A program made the translations under genes and the position numbers. Below the pieces are notes generated by a model. That model was given only the letters and a program-made list of their open reading frames with translations. It did not search any database and had not been told where the DNA came from. From the NCBI GenBank assembly GCA_017463255.1, contig JAFTPP010000011.1, positions 124,001-188,000 of the forward strand: 64,000 nt of DNA. The letters run 5' to 3'. This DNA is from Lachnospiraceae bacterium. GTDB taxonomy: Bacteria > Bacillota > Clostridia > Lachnospirales > Lachnospiraceae. Positions within the stretch are counted from its first letter, which is position 1. Each line of letters begins with the position of its first letter. This document shows positions 9,358-17,570 of the stretch, one piece after another.

Positions 9358-10356
9358 ATGATTTTAGATAATAAAACAATATTGATTACCGGAGGAACAG
9401 GGTCTTTTGGTAAATGCTTTACAGAGTATGTCTTGAAGAATTATAACCCACAGAAGATTATTATTTATTCCAGGGATGAGTTTAAACAATTCATGATGGC
9501 AAACGCGTTTAAGGAATATAGTGATAAACTCAGATTTTTTATCGGAGATGTAAGAGATAAGGAAAGATTACAGAGAGCTTTTGAAGGGGTTGATTATGTT
9601 ATTCATGCAGCGGCTATGAAGCAGGTTCCGGCATGTGAATATAATCCGAATGAAGCGATTAAGACTAATATCCATGGGGCACAGAATATTATTGATGCGG
9701 CATTGGATAGCGGAGTTAAAAAGGTAGTGGCTTTGTCGACGGATAAAGCGGTAAATCCTGTAAACCTTTATGGCGGAACTAAGTTAGTGTCTGATAAGCT
9801 TTTTATTGCAGCGAATGCATATGCGGGACATAAAGATATTAGTTTTTCGATTGTGCGTTATGGAAACGTGGCAGGAAGCAGAGGATCGGTTATTCCGTTC
9901 TTTGCTAATATCATTAAAAACGGCGGTACTGAGTTGCCGATTACTGATTATCGTATGACCCGTTTTTGGATTAGCTTGGAAGAAGGCGTACAATTAGTGA
10001 TTAAGGCTTTGGAAGAAGCTAAAGGTGGTGAAACATTTATTAGTAAGATTCCATCCTTTAAGATTACTGATTTGGCACAGGCTATGCTTCCGGGCTGTAA
10101 GATGCCGGAGGTTGGTATTCGTGAAGGTGAAAAGCTTCATGAGATTATGGTAACTGTTGAGGATTCCATGAATACTTACGAATATGACAAGCACTATATC
10201 ATATATCCACAGATGAAGTTTAATGAACGTCAAAGATTTGAGCCAACCGGTAAACGGGTTGCGGATGGCTTCTCATATAGCTCAGGAAATAATACAGAAT
10301 GGCTTAGTGTTGAGGAGATAAAAGAACTGTTAAAAACAGTTCATTATGAAGTATAG
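9358..10356 (+). CDS. pseB: PseB: UDP-GlcNAc 4,6-dehydratase (inverting)
   Basis: A 332-residue soluble short-chain dehydrogenase/reductase enzyme that makes the first intermediate of pseudaminic acid, UDP-2-acetamido-2,6-dideoxy-L-arabino-hexos-4-ulose. The NAD(P)-binding motif TGGTGSFG is at residues 12-19. The STDKA strand and the YGGTK catalytic Tyr-x3-Lys follow. The IIIYSRDEFKQ and GNVAGSRGSVIPFF stretches are characteristic of PseB rather than of the longer membrane-bound PglF type. It has no N-terminal membrane region, unlike the 620-residue relative at 20014. It is about 36 kb from pseF, pseI, pseG and pseC in this window and has its own candidate promoter. Confidence 0.92.
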   Translation: MILDNKTILITGGTGSFGKCFTEYVLKNYNPQKIIIYSRDEFKQFMMANAFKEYSDKLRFFIGDVRDKERLQRAFEGVDYVIHAAAMKQVPACEYNPNEAIKTNIHGAQNIIDAALDSGVKKVVALSTDKAVNPVNLYGGTKLVSDKLFIAANAYAGHKDISFSIVRYGNVAGSRGSVIPFFANIIKNGGTELPITDYRMTRFWISLEEGVQLVIKALEEAKGGETFISKIPSFKITDLAQAMLPGCKMPEVGIREGEKLHEIMVTVEDSMNTYEYDKHYIIYPQMKFNERQRFEPTGKRVADGFSYSSGNNTEWLSVEEIKELLKTVHYEV

Positions 10357-10375
10357 AAATAACAATAGTTATGTA

Positions 10376-10416
10376 GCAGATGTTACGGATGATGAATCGT
10401 CATTGGTAGCATCTGC
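10376..10416 (+). terminator. Long hairpin after pseB (weak terminator or attenuator)
   Basis: A 41-base inverted repeat, GCAGATG...CATCTGC, can form about 18 pairs (including G-U) with one mismatch and a three-base loop. It lies between pseB and the acyltransferase gene. The following sequence (TTATTGTACTT) is only moderately U-rich, so it may attenuate rather than end transcription. Confidence 0.45.
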
Positions 10417-10446
10417 TTATTGTACTTATAGAATGAAAGGCAATAT

Positions 10447-11532
10447 ATGAAGCAAAAAACCAATCGCGCAGCTAATTTTGAATTATTAAAGATATTTGCA
10501 ATTTTTCTTGTGGTGTCAGCCCATTACATGGATAAAGGGGGAGTGTTACCCCATACTACCGGGGCTATTTCCGTAACGGGGAACATTGCCTGGCTTATGG
10601 AGGCAGTGTGTTTTTGCAGTATTAATGCATTTGTGCTGGTGTCGGGATATTTTGCGCCAAAGCAGGAAGGCTTTAAGCTTGGAAAAGTAATTTCATTTTA
10701 CCTAGAGTTACTGTTTTATTCCGTACTTGTTGGTGTAATCGCTATTATAGCGGGGGTTGTTCCGAGAGAGACTTTATCATTATATGAATTGCTTAAAATT
10801 GTATTTCCGATTTCTACGGAACAGTATTGGTTTGCCAATGCCTATTTGATTGTTCTTTGTATTTCGCCGTTTTTAAATGCCGGAATCAGAAGTCTGACGC
10901 AGAAACAATTTAGGAATGTGTTATTTGTTTTATTATTCTTTTTCAGTGTGGTTAAGACAGTTGTGCCTATTAAGATGAATTATGATAATGGAGGGAACAA
11001 TGCCCTCTGGCTTATTATTGTATATTTGGTTGGGGCATATATTGCCATGTATTGGCAGGATAAATTTAAAAGTAAAAAGTTATGTTTTTTGTTATATGCA
11101 GGATTTACGGTGCTTATTTTTTTAACAAATGTAGCTTTACGCGCTTTTAATATGGCTACGGGAAAATTGGGGGATTCCTTATCCTATGCATATTCCCACA
11201 ACCATTTGTTTACCCTGATGGCGGCAGTGATGATATTCTGTTTTTTCAGGAATCTGAATATTCCTGACGGGAAACTTGCTAAAATAATCAAAGTGTTATC
11301 CGGTGGAACTCTCGGAGTGTACTTGATTCATGAGCATTGCTATATCAGATACGAGTGGCAGGAATGGTTAGGAGTACAAAAATTTGCGGATACTCCGTTA
11401 TTCTTTGTTCACATGTTACTTTGCGTTACGATGATTTTTCTTGTTTGTACAGGAATTGATATAATAAGACAGAAGCTGTTTGGGATACCGGAAAAATGGT
11501 ATGCAAACAGAAAGCAAAAGAAAGAGAATTAA
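10447..11532 (+). CDS. Acyltransferase family 3 membrane protein (OatA/WcjE-like)
   Basis: A 361-residue integral membrane protein with about ten hydrophobic segments. It opens with NFELLKIFAIFLVVSAHY, which contains the conserved histidine of acyltransferase-3 proteins. These proteins O-acetylate surface sugars outside the cell. The YWFANAYLIVLCISPFLN and GTLGVYLIHEH stretches match the family's middle and C-terminal helices. There is no extracellular SGNH domain. A-rich AAAGG precedes the ATG. It is followed after four bases by wecE and probably decorates the glycan built here. The sugar that is modified is unknown. Confidence 0.8.
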   Translation: MKQKTNRAANFELLKIFAIFLVVSAHYMDKGGVLPHTTGAISVTGNIAWLMEAVCFCSINAFVLVSGYFAPKQEGFKLGKVISFYLELLFYSVLVGVIAIIAGVVPRETLSLYELLKIVFPISTEQYWFANAYLIVLCISPFLNAGIRSLTQKQFRNVLFVLLFFFSVVKTVVPIKMNYDNGGNNALWLIIVYLVGAYIAMYWQDKFKSKKLCFLLYAGFTVLIFLTNVALRAFNMATGKLGDSLSYAYSHNHLFTLMAAVMIFCFFRNLNIPDGKLAKIIKVLSGGTLGVYLIHEHCYIRYEWQEWLGVQKFADTPLFFVHMLLCVTMIFLVCTGIDIIRQKLFGIPEKWYANRKQKKEN

Positions 11533-11536
11533 TACT

Positions 11537-12667
11537 ATGATTTGTTTTAATGTTCCTCCTTTTACCGGAAAAGAAATGGAATATATCAGACAGGCTGTAG
11601 AAAATCAAAAGATTTGCGGAGACGGTCCTTACACTAAGTTATGTAATGAGTGGATAGAAGACAGAACCGGTACCGCTAAAGCGTTGCTTACTACTTCCTG
11701 TACCCATGCGTTAGAAATGGCAGCACTCCTATCGGATATCAAAGAAGGGGATGAGGTAATCATGCCCTCTTATACCTTTGTGTCTACAGCGGATGCCTTT
11801 GTGTTACGTGGAGCAAGAATCGTATTTGTGGATATCAGACCTGATACCATGAATATTGATGAGAAGAAAATAAGGGCAGCCATTACGGAAAAAACAAAAG
11901 GGATTGTTGTGGTTCATTATGCAGGGGTAGGATGCGAAATGGACGAAATTATGGCCATTGCAAAAGAGTACAATCTGTTTGTGGTGGAAGATGCTGCACA
12001 GGCAATTATGGCTGAATACAAGGGAAAAGCACTAGGGACTTTTGGAGAGTTTGGCTGCTTTAGTTTCCATGAAACGAAGAATTACAGTATGGGAGAGGGC
12101 GGAGCCCTGTTAATCCGTGATGAGAAGTATGTAGAAGCGGCTGAAATTATCCGCGAAAAAGGAACGGACAGAAGCAAATACTGGAGAGGGCAAATAGATA
12201 AGTATACATGGCAGGATTATGGTTCTTCCTATCTGCCAAGCGATATGAATGCAGCATATCTGTGGGCGCAGTTGGAACTTGCGGATGAGATTAATGAAAA
12301 ACGTCTGTCAATATGGAACCGTTACGATGAAGCATTGAGACCACTTGAAAAGAAGGGGATTTTAGAGCTTCCGGTTGTCCCGGATTATTGTAAGCATAAT
12401 GCACACATGTATTATATTAAAGCAAAAGATTTAGAGGAAAGAACTGCATTAATTGAATTCTTAAAGGAGAATGGAATTGTTGCGCCTTTCCATTATGTTC
12501 CGTTACATTCATCTCCTGCCGGGAAAAAGTTTGGACGCTTTTACGGGGAAGATGAATTCACTACTAAGGAAAGCGAACGATTATTGCGTTTGCCGATGTA
12601 TCACACACTTTTAGATGAACAGGTAGAGTATGTAATTGGAAAAGTGAAGGAGTTTTATGGGGTATGA
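11537..12667 (+). CDS. wecE: WecE: dTDP-4-amino-4,6-dideoxygalactose transaminase
   Basis: A 376-residue DegT/DnrJ/EryC1-type PLP aminotransferase that converts dTDP-4-keto-6-deoxyglucose to dTDP-4-amino-4,6-dideoxygalactose. The N-terminus (FNVPPFTGKEMEYIRQA, then CGDGPYTKLC) follows the WecE/RffA pattern. The PLP lysine sits in FHETKNYSMGEGG. The length equals the family norm when counted from the ATG at 11537. An upstream in-frame start at 11480 lies inside the acyltransferase gene and is unlikely. The substrate would come from RmlB, whose gene starts at 63691. Its stop overlaps the next start (ATGA). It might instead act on a 2-deoxy 4-keto sugar made by the 41868/43289 pair. Confidence 0.88.
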   Translation: MICFNVPPFTGKEMEYIRQAVENQKICGDGPYTKLCNEWIEDRTGTAKALLTTSCTHALEMAALLSDIKEGDEVIMPSYTFVSTADAFVLRGARIVFVDIRPDTMNIDEKKIRAAITEKTKGIVVVHYAGVGCEMDEIMAIAKEYNLFVVEDAAQAIMAEYKGKALGTFGEFGCFSFHETKNYSMGEGGALLIRDEKYVEAAEIIREKGTDRSKYWRGQIDKYTWQDYGSSYLPSDMNAAYLWAQLELADEINEKRLSIWNRYDEALRPLEKKGILELPVVPDYCKHNAHMYYIKAKDLEERTALIEFLKENGIVAPFHYVPLHSSPAGKKFGRFYGEDEFTTKESERLLRLPMYHTLLDEQVEYVIGKVKEFYGV

Positions 12668-14484
12668 TGCCTAATCAAAAAGGAAAGCAATGGGTTAATA
12701 TTGCAGTTGCACTGACCGGCACCATTTTGGTGACGGTTTTGTTGGCGTTCTTTTTTGATAGTTATTATGACATTAACGATGATGTTTTAATGAAGGATAT
12801 TTTGTCAGGGGTATATTTGGGAGAACCTTCTGCTTATAACATTCAAATGTTATATCCTCTCAGTGCGGCTTTAGCCGGCTTATACTCTTTGGCTCCCCAT
12901 CTTCCGTGGTATGGATTGTTTTTACAGGCGTGTCATGTATTATGCTGTTATTTGTTGCTGGTGCGTTTATGTAAAATGGCGGACCGTGTTTGGAAAAAAC
13001 TAGTATTGACTGTGTTTTGCATAGGGCTAATCATTTCTGTGCTACTGTGGCAACTTATCTATGTCCAATACACGGTTACCAGCGGTCTTCTAATGGCGAC
13101 GGCAGCATTTTGGTTTTACACAACGGATTCAGAGTTATCCGTAAAACAATTTATTGGGAAAAATATAGTCAGCCTTGTACTTATGGTTTTGGCTTTCTGC
13201 CTTCGTTCTGAGATGGGATTGTTATTACTTCCGTTGTTTGCAGTACTTGGAATTATGAAATGGTATGATGCGGCTTCTATCATGGAAAAAAGCATCAAAG
13301 TAATTGACGGCAAGAAAAGATCCCATGTGAGCAGATTCTTTTCCCAGGAAAATTTATTAAAATATCTGACTTTAATCTGCACGGCAGGTGTTATGTTTTT
13401 AATGGCTTATTTTGGAAATAAATTAGCTTATGGTTCTAAAGGGTGGACAGAATTTACAACTTTGTTCGATAGTAGAACAGAAGTCTATGATTTTTTGGGA
13501 TTACCGCAGGATTACGAGACCAGTGCAGAGGTACTTGAGACAGTCGGAATATCCAAAGCCCAGCATGAACTTTTGTTAAATTATAATTATATTTTTGACG
13601 AACAGATTAACGCAGACTTGCTGGAACGTTTGGAAATCATTTTGGGTGATGACGGAAACAGGTATTATAAAAAAGGTTTGTGGGAATCTCTCAGAGAGTA
13701 TATATATCGGGCGTCCCATATGGAAGATGCGCCATTTGTGTATCTTGTGTGGGTTTGCTATGGCTGTTTAATAATAACGAGCGTTATGATTAAAAACCGT
13801 ACTTATTTATGGAAGATTCCTCTGCTTATAGCCACCAGATCGGCGTTATGGGTTTTCTTGATTTCACGTGGACGGATGCCTGCAAGAATAACAGTTCCCC
13901 TGCTCATTATGGAGTTTGTGGTATTATTAGCACTGTTGGTGGTAGAAATTGCAAAGTTAAAAGACAAAGAACGCTGGTTATACCGACGGTTTTGGGCGGC
14001 TACGGTTATGGCATTTATTGGTCTGATAGGTATCGGCTCGGCAAGAACGCTGATTTATGAAGTGAATGATGAACAGACAAGACGGGAGGAAGAAAATGCA
14101 GAGTGGCAGGCAATGCAGGAGTATTGTAAGGAACATTCTGACAATCTGTACTTATTAGACATTTATTCTACGGTGGAATACTCTGAAATGATGTTTAAAG
14201 GTGTAGATAATTCATTGGCTAATTATACTTATGCAGGAGGTTGGGCATGTAAGAGCCCTATTGAAGAAGAAAAACTTGCATTGTTTGGAATAGAAAATGT
14301 AGAAAAGGATTATTTGCTTGGAAAGAATATTTTCTTTATTGCAAAGGCGGATAGTGACGTAAGGTGGATATCGGATTATTATGCTTCGAAAGGAACGAAG
14401 GCGGCACCTGTGCGTATTGATACAATACCGTTTAGTGAAGAAGGGGCTTTTGTTGTATATCGTCTTTTGAATTTAGAACCATAG
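12664..14484 (+). CDS. Polytopic membrane protein, possible GT-C glycosyltransferase
   Basis: A 606-residue protein with about ten hydrophobic segments and a C-terminal soluble domain of about 130 residues. I do not recognise a named family. The first loop after the N-terminal helix carries an acidic DINDD cluster (about residues 36-40). GT-C glycosyltransferases keep their catalytic acids in this place. It directly precedes a GtrB-like gene that would make an undecaprenyl-phosphate sugar, so a role as the partner transferase on the outer face is plausible (inference). Two in-frame ATGs overlap at the wecE stop, indicating translational coupling. AAGGAG lies about ten bases upstream. Confidence 0.6.
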   Translation: MMPNQKGKQWVNIAVALTGTILVTVLLAFFFDSYYDINDDVLMKDILSGVYLGEPSAYNIQMLYPLSAALAGLYSLAPHLPWYGLFLQACHVLCCYLLLVRLCKMADRVWKKLVLTVFCIGLIISVLLWQLIYVQYTVTSGLLMATAAFWFYTTDSELSVKQFIGKNIVSLVLMVLAFCLRSEMGLLLLPLFAVLGIMKWYDAASIMEKSIKVIDGKKRSHVSRFFSQENLLKYLTLICTAGVMFLMAYFGNKLAYGSKGWTEFTTLFDSRTEVYDFLGLPQDYETSAEVLETVGISKAQHELLLNYNYIFDEQINADLLERLEIILGDDGNRYYKKGLWESLREYIYRASHMEDAPFVYLVWVCYGCLIITSVMIKNRTYLWKIPLLIATRSALWVFLISRGRMPARITVPLLIMEFVVLLALLVVEIAKLKDKERWLYRRFWAATVMAFIGLIGIGSARTLIYEVNDEQTRREEENAEWQAMQEYCKEHSDNLYLLDIYSTVEYSEMMFKGVDNSLANYTYAGGWACKSPIEEEKLALFGIENVEKDYLLGKNIFFIAKADSDVRWISDYYASKGTKAAPVRIDTIPFSEEGAFVVYRLLNLEP

Positions 14485-14492
14485 GAGGAATT

Positions 14493-15449
14493 ATGAAAAA
14501 GATTAGTTTTTGTATCCCATGTTATCGTTCAGCCTTAAGTATTCAAGGGGTTGTGCAGGAAATTGATGATACCATGGAAAAACTTTCTGAATATGAATAT
14601 GAGATTATTTTGGTGAACGACTATTCTCCGGATGATACGCTTAGTGTGATTCGTGAAATCTGTGCCAATAATCCACGCGTAACCGGAATACATCTGTCAC
14701 GCAATTTTGGACAGCATGCTGCTTTAATGGCAGGGATGCAGCAATCAAGCGGAGATGTGGTGGTATGCCTTGACGATGACGGGCAGACACCGGCATGTGA
14801 GGTTCATAAGCTTCTTGAAAAAATTGAAGAAGGTTATGATGTGGTTTATGCAAAATATTCTAATAAGCTTCATTCTAAATTCCGTAATTTTGGAACAAAG
14901 ATTAATGAGTTAATGACAAGATTTATGCTTGGAAAACCAAAGGATTTACAGGTGACCAGCTATTTTGCTGCAAGAAGATTTGTAGTAGATAATATGCTTA
15001 CTTATCAAAATTCTTTTCCTTATGTAATCGGTCTTGTGCTTCGGGCAACAAAGAATATTGCCAATGTGGAAGTGACCCATAGGGAAAGAACCACAGGAAG
15101 CTCGGGTTATACTATCAGTAAATTGTTTGGATTATGGTTTAACGGATTTACTGCGTTTTCAATTAAACCGTTGCGAATAGCTACCTTTGTTGGCTGTTTC
15201 AGTGCGGTTATGGGATTTATGTATGGGATTTATATTATTATCCGTAAGCTTGTAGATCCGCGGGTGGTATTGGGATTCAGTTCCATTATGGCTGCAATCT
15301 TATTTTTCTGCGGAATGATTATGATTATGTTAGGCTTAATCGGGGAATACATTGGAAGAATGTATATCAGTATGAATAATTCACCACAGTATTTGGTGAA
15401 AGAAGTAATTGAACCGGTGAAAGAGGAAGAGTATGGTACAAAGAATTGA
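14493..15449 (+). CDS. GtrB-like undecaprenyl-phosphate glycosyltransferase (GT2)
   Basis: A 318-residue enzyme of the dolichol-phosphate-mannose-synthase/GtrB group, which moves a sugar from a nucleotide donor to undecaprenyl phosphate. The GT-A domain shows VNDYSPDDT, the conserved NFGQHAALMAG segment and the LDDDGQTP metal site. Two C-terminal hydrophobic hairpins (about residues 230-255 and 270-290) anchor it in the membrane, as in GtrB. AGGAGG precedes the ATG. It lies between two large membrane proteins and overlaps the next gene by 17 bp. A close paralogue is at 40927. The donor sugar is unknown. Confidence 0.86.
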   Translation: MKKISFCIPCYRSALSIQGVVQEIDDTMEKLSEYEYEIILVNDYSPDDTLSVIREICANNPRVTGIHLSRNFGQHAALMAGMQQSSGDVVVCLDDDGQTPACEVHKLLEKIEEGYDVVYAKYSNKLHSKFRNFGTKINELMTRFMLGKPKDLQVTSYFAARRFVVDNMLTYQNSFPYVIGLVLRATKNIANVEVTHRERTTGSSGYTISKLFGLWFNGFTAFSIKPLRIATFVGCFSAVMGFMYGIYIIIRKLVDPRVVLGFSSIMAAILFFCGMIMIMLGLIGEYIGRMYISMNNSPQYLVKEVIEPVKEEEYGTKN

Positions 15450-17544
15450 CGGTGACAAGGGAATAAGACGGATTACCATCCTGGCAACACTCATGATTAT
15501 TTGCGTAGTGTTTGCCTGTCTTTGTGCTTGGAAATTATCAGATCATGTGATTGTCAGACAGAATGAAAACATAGGAAATGAACTTACTGTATCCAATCCT
15601 TTGGATGGATATATGCTGATTAAGCAGCCTTTCATGGCAAAACATGAGCACCTTAATTCGCTGGGTATTAAGATTAGCCAGGCATTCCCGGAAGCGGGAA
15701 ATGCCGGAGTGTTCTTAACTCTTTATGATGAGGAGTATAACGAAATCACAAAGGCAAGTACATTAGTATCCATGATGCCGGAAAATGAGTACTATTACTT
15801 TTTGTTAAATGTAGATTTAAAAATCGGAGAAATCTATACTTATGTACTTGAGTATGCAGGAACAGAAAATACCATTCCTGAATTTGTAGCTTATACAGTT
15901 GATAATGAGTACGGGGATGAAAACGGATATTATCTCTATGACGGTGATACAGTGGGGGCTTTGGCACTTGCTACGGATTATCAGTATGTGACTATTTTAG
16001 GCGGTACAGTTTCTTTCTTGTTGGGGGTTATTGTTGTATTCGGTGGCCTCGTGTTCTTTTTGATTTTAAGAAAATTCATAAAAAAAGAGTGGCTTAATAA
16101 AAAAGTATATCCGCTTTCGTGGCTGGTACACCACGAAACAGCTATGATGTACGCGCTTTGCGGATTCATTGGTCTTGTGTATTTAAGTCTTATCTGGAAT
16201 CACAATATATGGACGGATGAGGCGTTTACGGTTGACTTACTAAGGAACTGTAAGACAGTATCTGAAGTGTGGGAATTTACGGCGGGAGATGTGCATCCGC
16301 CGCTTTACTATATGATTTTACTTCCGTTTTCTAATTTGTTTGGAATCAGATTATGGATGTTAAAGTTATTATCCATCATTCCAATGGTACTTACTTTATT
16401 ATTAGGTCCCACATATATTAAGAAGCGCTTTGGAAATAAAGTGGCGTGGTTATATGTGGTTATTTTAACTGCGCTTCCCATTACCATGGAATATGCGGTT
16501 CAGGTTAGAATGTATTCCTGGGCAATGTGGTTTTTAACCCTTTGTGCGCTTATGGCATTTCATGCTTATGAAACCGGAAAAATAAAATATTATGTGATTG
16601 TGGCGCTTTCGGGAACTGCCTGTGCGTATACGCATTATTTTACATTTATATCAGCGATTTGGGTTTACGGATTCTTTTTCCTTGCTTTGGTGTTTACAAA
16701 AGAAAAGAGAAAAGATCTGTTAAAATGGCTGGGAATGGCAGCAGGCTCCGTAGTTCTCTTTTTACCATGGCTTCCAAGTATGATACGTCAGGTAACGGGA
16801 GTCAGCGGAAGTTATTGGATTTCTGAAATTACCAAAAAAGTGTTAAGGGAATATCTGGATTGGTTCTTTGAAACAGATTTACCTTATGCACCTGTGATGA
16901 TTCAGACGGTATGCCTGATTGCATTTGTTCTTTTTGTGGCTGCTATAATTCAAAATCGCAAAGCCGGTGACGAAGAAAAAATTCAGAAACGAAGAGAATT
17001 GATTGCTGTTTTATTGGCTCCAACGGTGTTAATCGGGACAGTTTTTATGGGAGTCTTGTTATCAGAGTTGATTCGTCCCATTTTTATTATCCGGTACGCA
17101 ATTCCTTGTATGGGGTTACTTGCTTTGTTTTTAGCCTATACTTTGTCAAAGCTTGATAAGAAGCTGTATGCCCTTGTGATTGCCTTCTGGGTAACCATGG
17201 GAATCGTAGAATATACGGATACTCATTATACGGAGTATGATTCTACCTTAGCACCGGAAATGATTGCTTTCTTTGATGAACATTTAGGTGAGAATGATTA
17301 TGTAATGTACAATTACGAAATGTTTGACTTTATCTATATGTACTATTTCGATGCTGAGGATATGGTCTATGTAGAAGATTTTGATTGGAACAGTGACTTT
17401 GATGATGTGTGGTTTTTATGTACTACCTTCCAACCAGAAATTCCGGGAGAAATCATGCAGAGTCATGGACTAACCCGTACTTTTGTGGGTAATTACAGTA
17501 TTGAACATAATCAGTTTGCGTTGTATCAGATACGTAAAAACTAA
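15433..17544 (+). CDS. GT39/GT-C membrane glycosyltransferase with N-terminal ectodomain
   Basis: A 703-residue protein. A membrane helix (about residues 13-33) is followed by an extracytoplasmic beta-rich domain (36-186), and then about eleven further helices. After the second helix the loop carries WTDEAFT (D262-E263) and GDVHPPLYY. This is the catalytic-acid and substrate pattern of protein-mannosyltransferase/ArnT-like GT39 enzymes, which take sugar from a polyprenyl phosphate on the outer face. A soluble domain ends the protein. It overlaps the GtrB-like gene by 17 bp, a natural donor/transferase pair. Its ectodomain resembles those of the proteins at 17571 and 51095. Confidence 0.75.
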   Translation: MVQRIDGDKGIRRITILATLMIICVVFACLCAWKLSDHVIVRQNENIGNELTVSNPLDGYMLIKQPFMAKHEHLNSLGIKISQAFPEAGNAGVFLTLYDEEYNEITKASTLVSMMPENEYYYFLLNVDLKIGEIYTYVLEYAGTENTIPEFVAYTVDNEYGDENGYYLYDGDTVGALALATDYQYVTILGGTVSFLLGVIVVFGGLVFFLILRKFIKKEWLNKKVYPLSWLVHHETAMMYALCGFIGLVYLSLIWNHNIWTDEAFTVDLLRNCKTVSEVWEFTAGDVHPPLYYMILLPFSNLFGIRLWMLKLLSIIPMVLTLLLGPTYIKKRFGNKVAWLYVVILTALPITMEYAVQVRMYSWAMWFLTLCALMAFHAYETGKIKYYVIVALSGTACAYTHYFTFISAIWVYGFFFLALVFTKEKRKDLLKWLGMAAGSVVLFLPWLPSMIRQVTGVSGSYWISEITKKVLREYLDWFFETDLPYAPVMIQTVCLIAFVLFVAAIIQNRKAGDEEKIQKRRELIAVLLAPTVLIGTVFMGVLLSELIRPIFIIRYAIPCMGLLALFLAYTLSKLDKKLYALVIAFWVTMGIVEYTDTHYTEYDSTLAPEMIAFFDEHLGENDYVMYNYEMFDFIYMYYFDAEDMVYVEDFDWNSDFDDVWFLCTTFQPEIPGEIMQSHGLTRTFVGNYSIEHNQFALYQIRKN

Positions 17545-17570
17545 AATAACCTGGCAAGGGGATAATTGTA

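Noticed and set aside
10324-10342. Perfect inverted repeat GAACTGTT-AAA-AACAGTTC
   Set aside because: It lies inside the last codons of pseB with no T-run after it. Probably chance, although it could weakly add to the hairpin at 10376.
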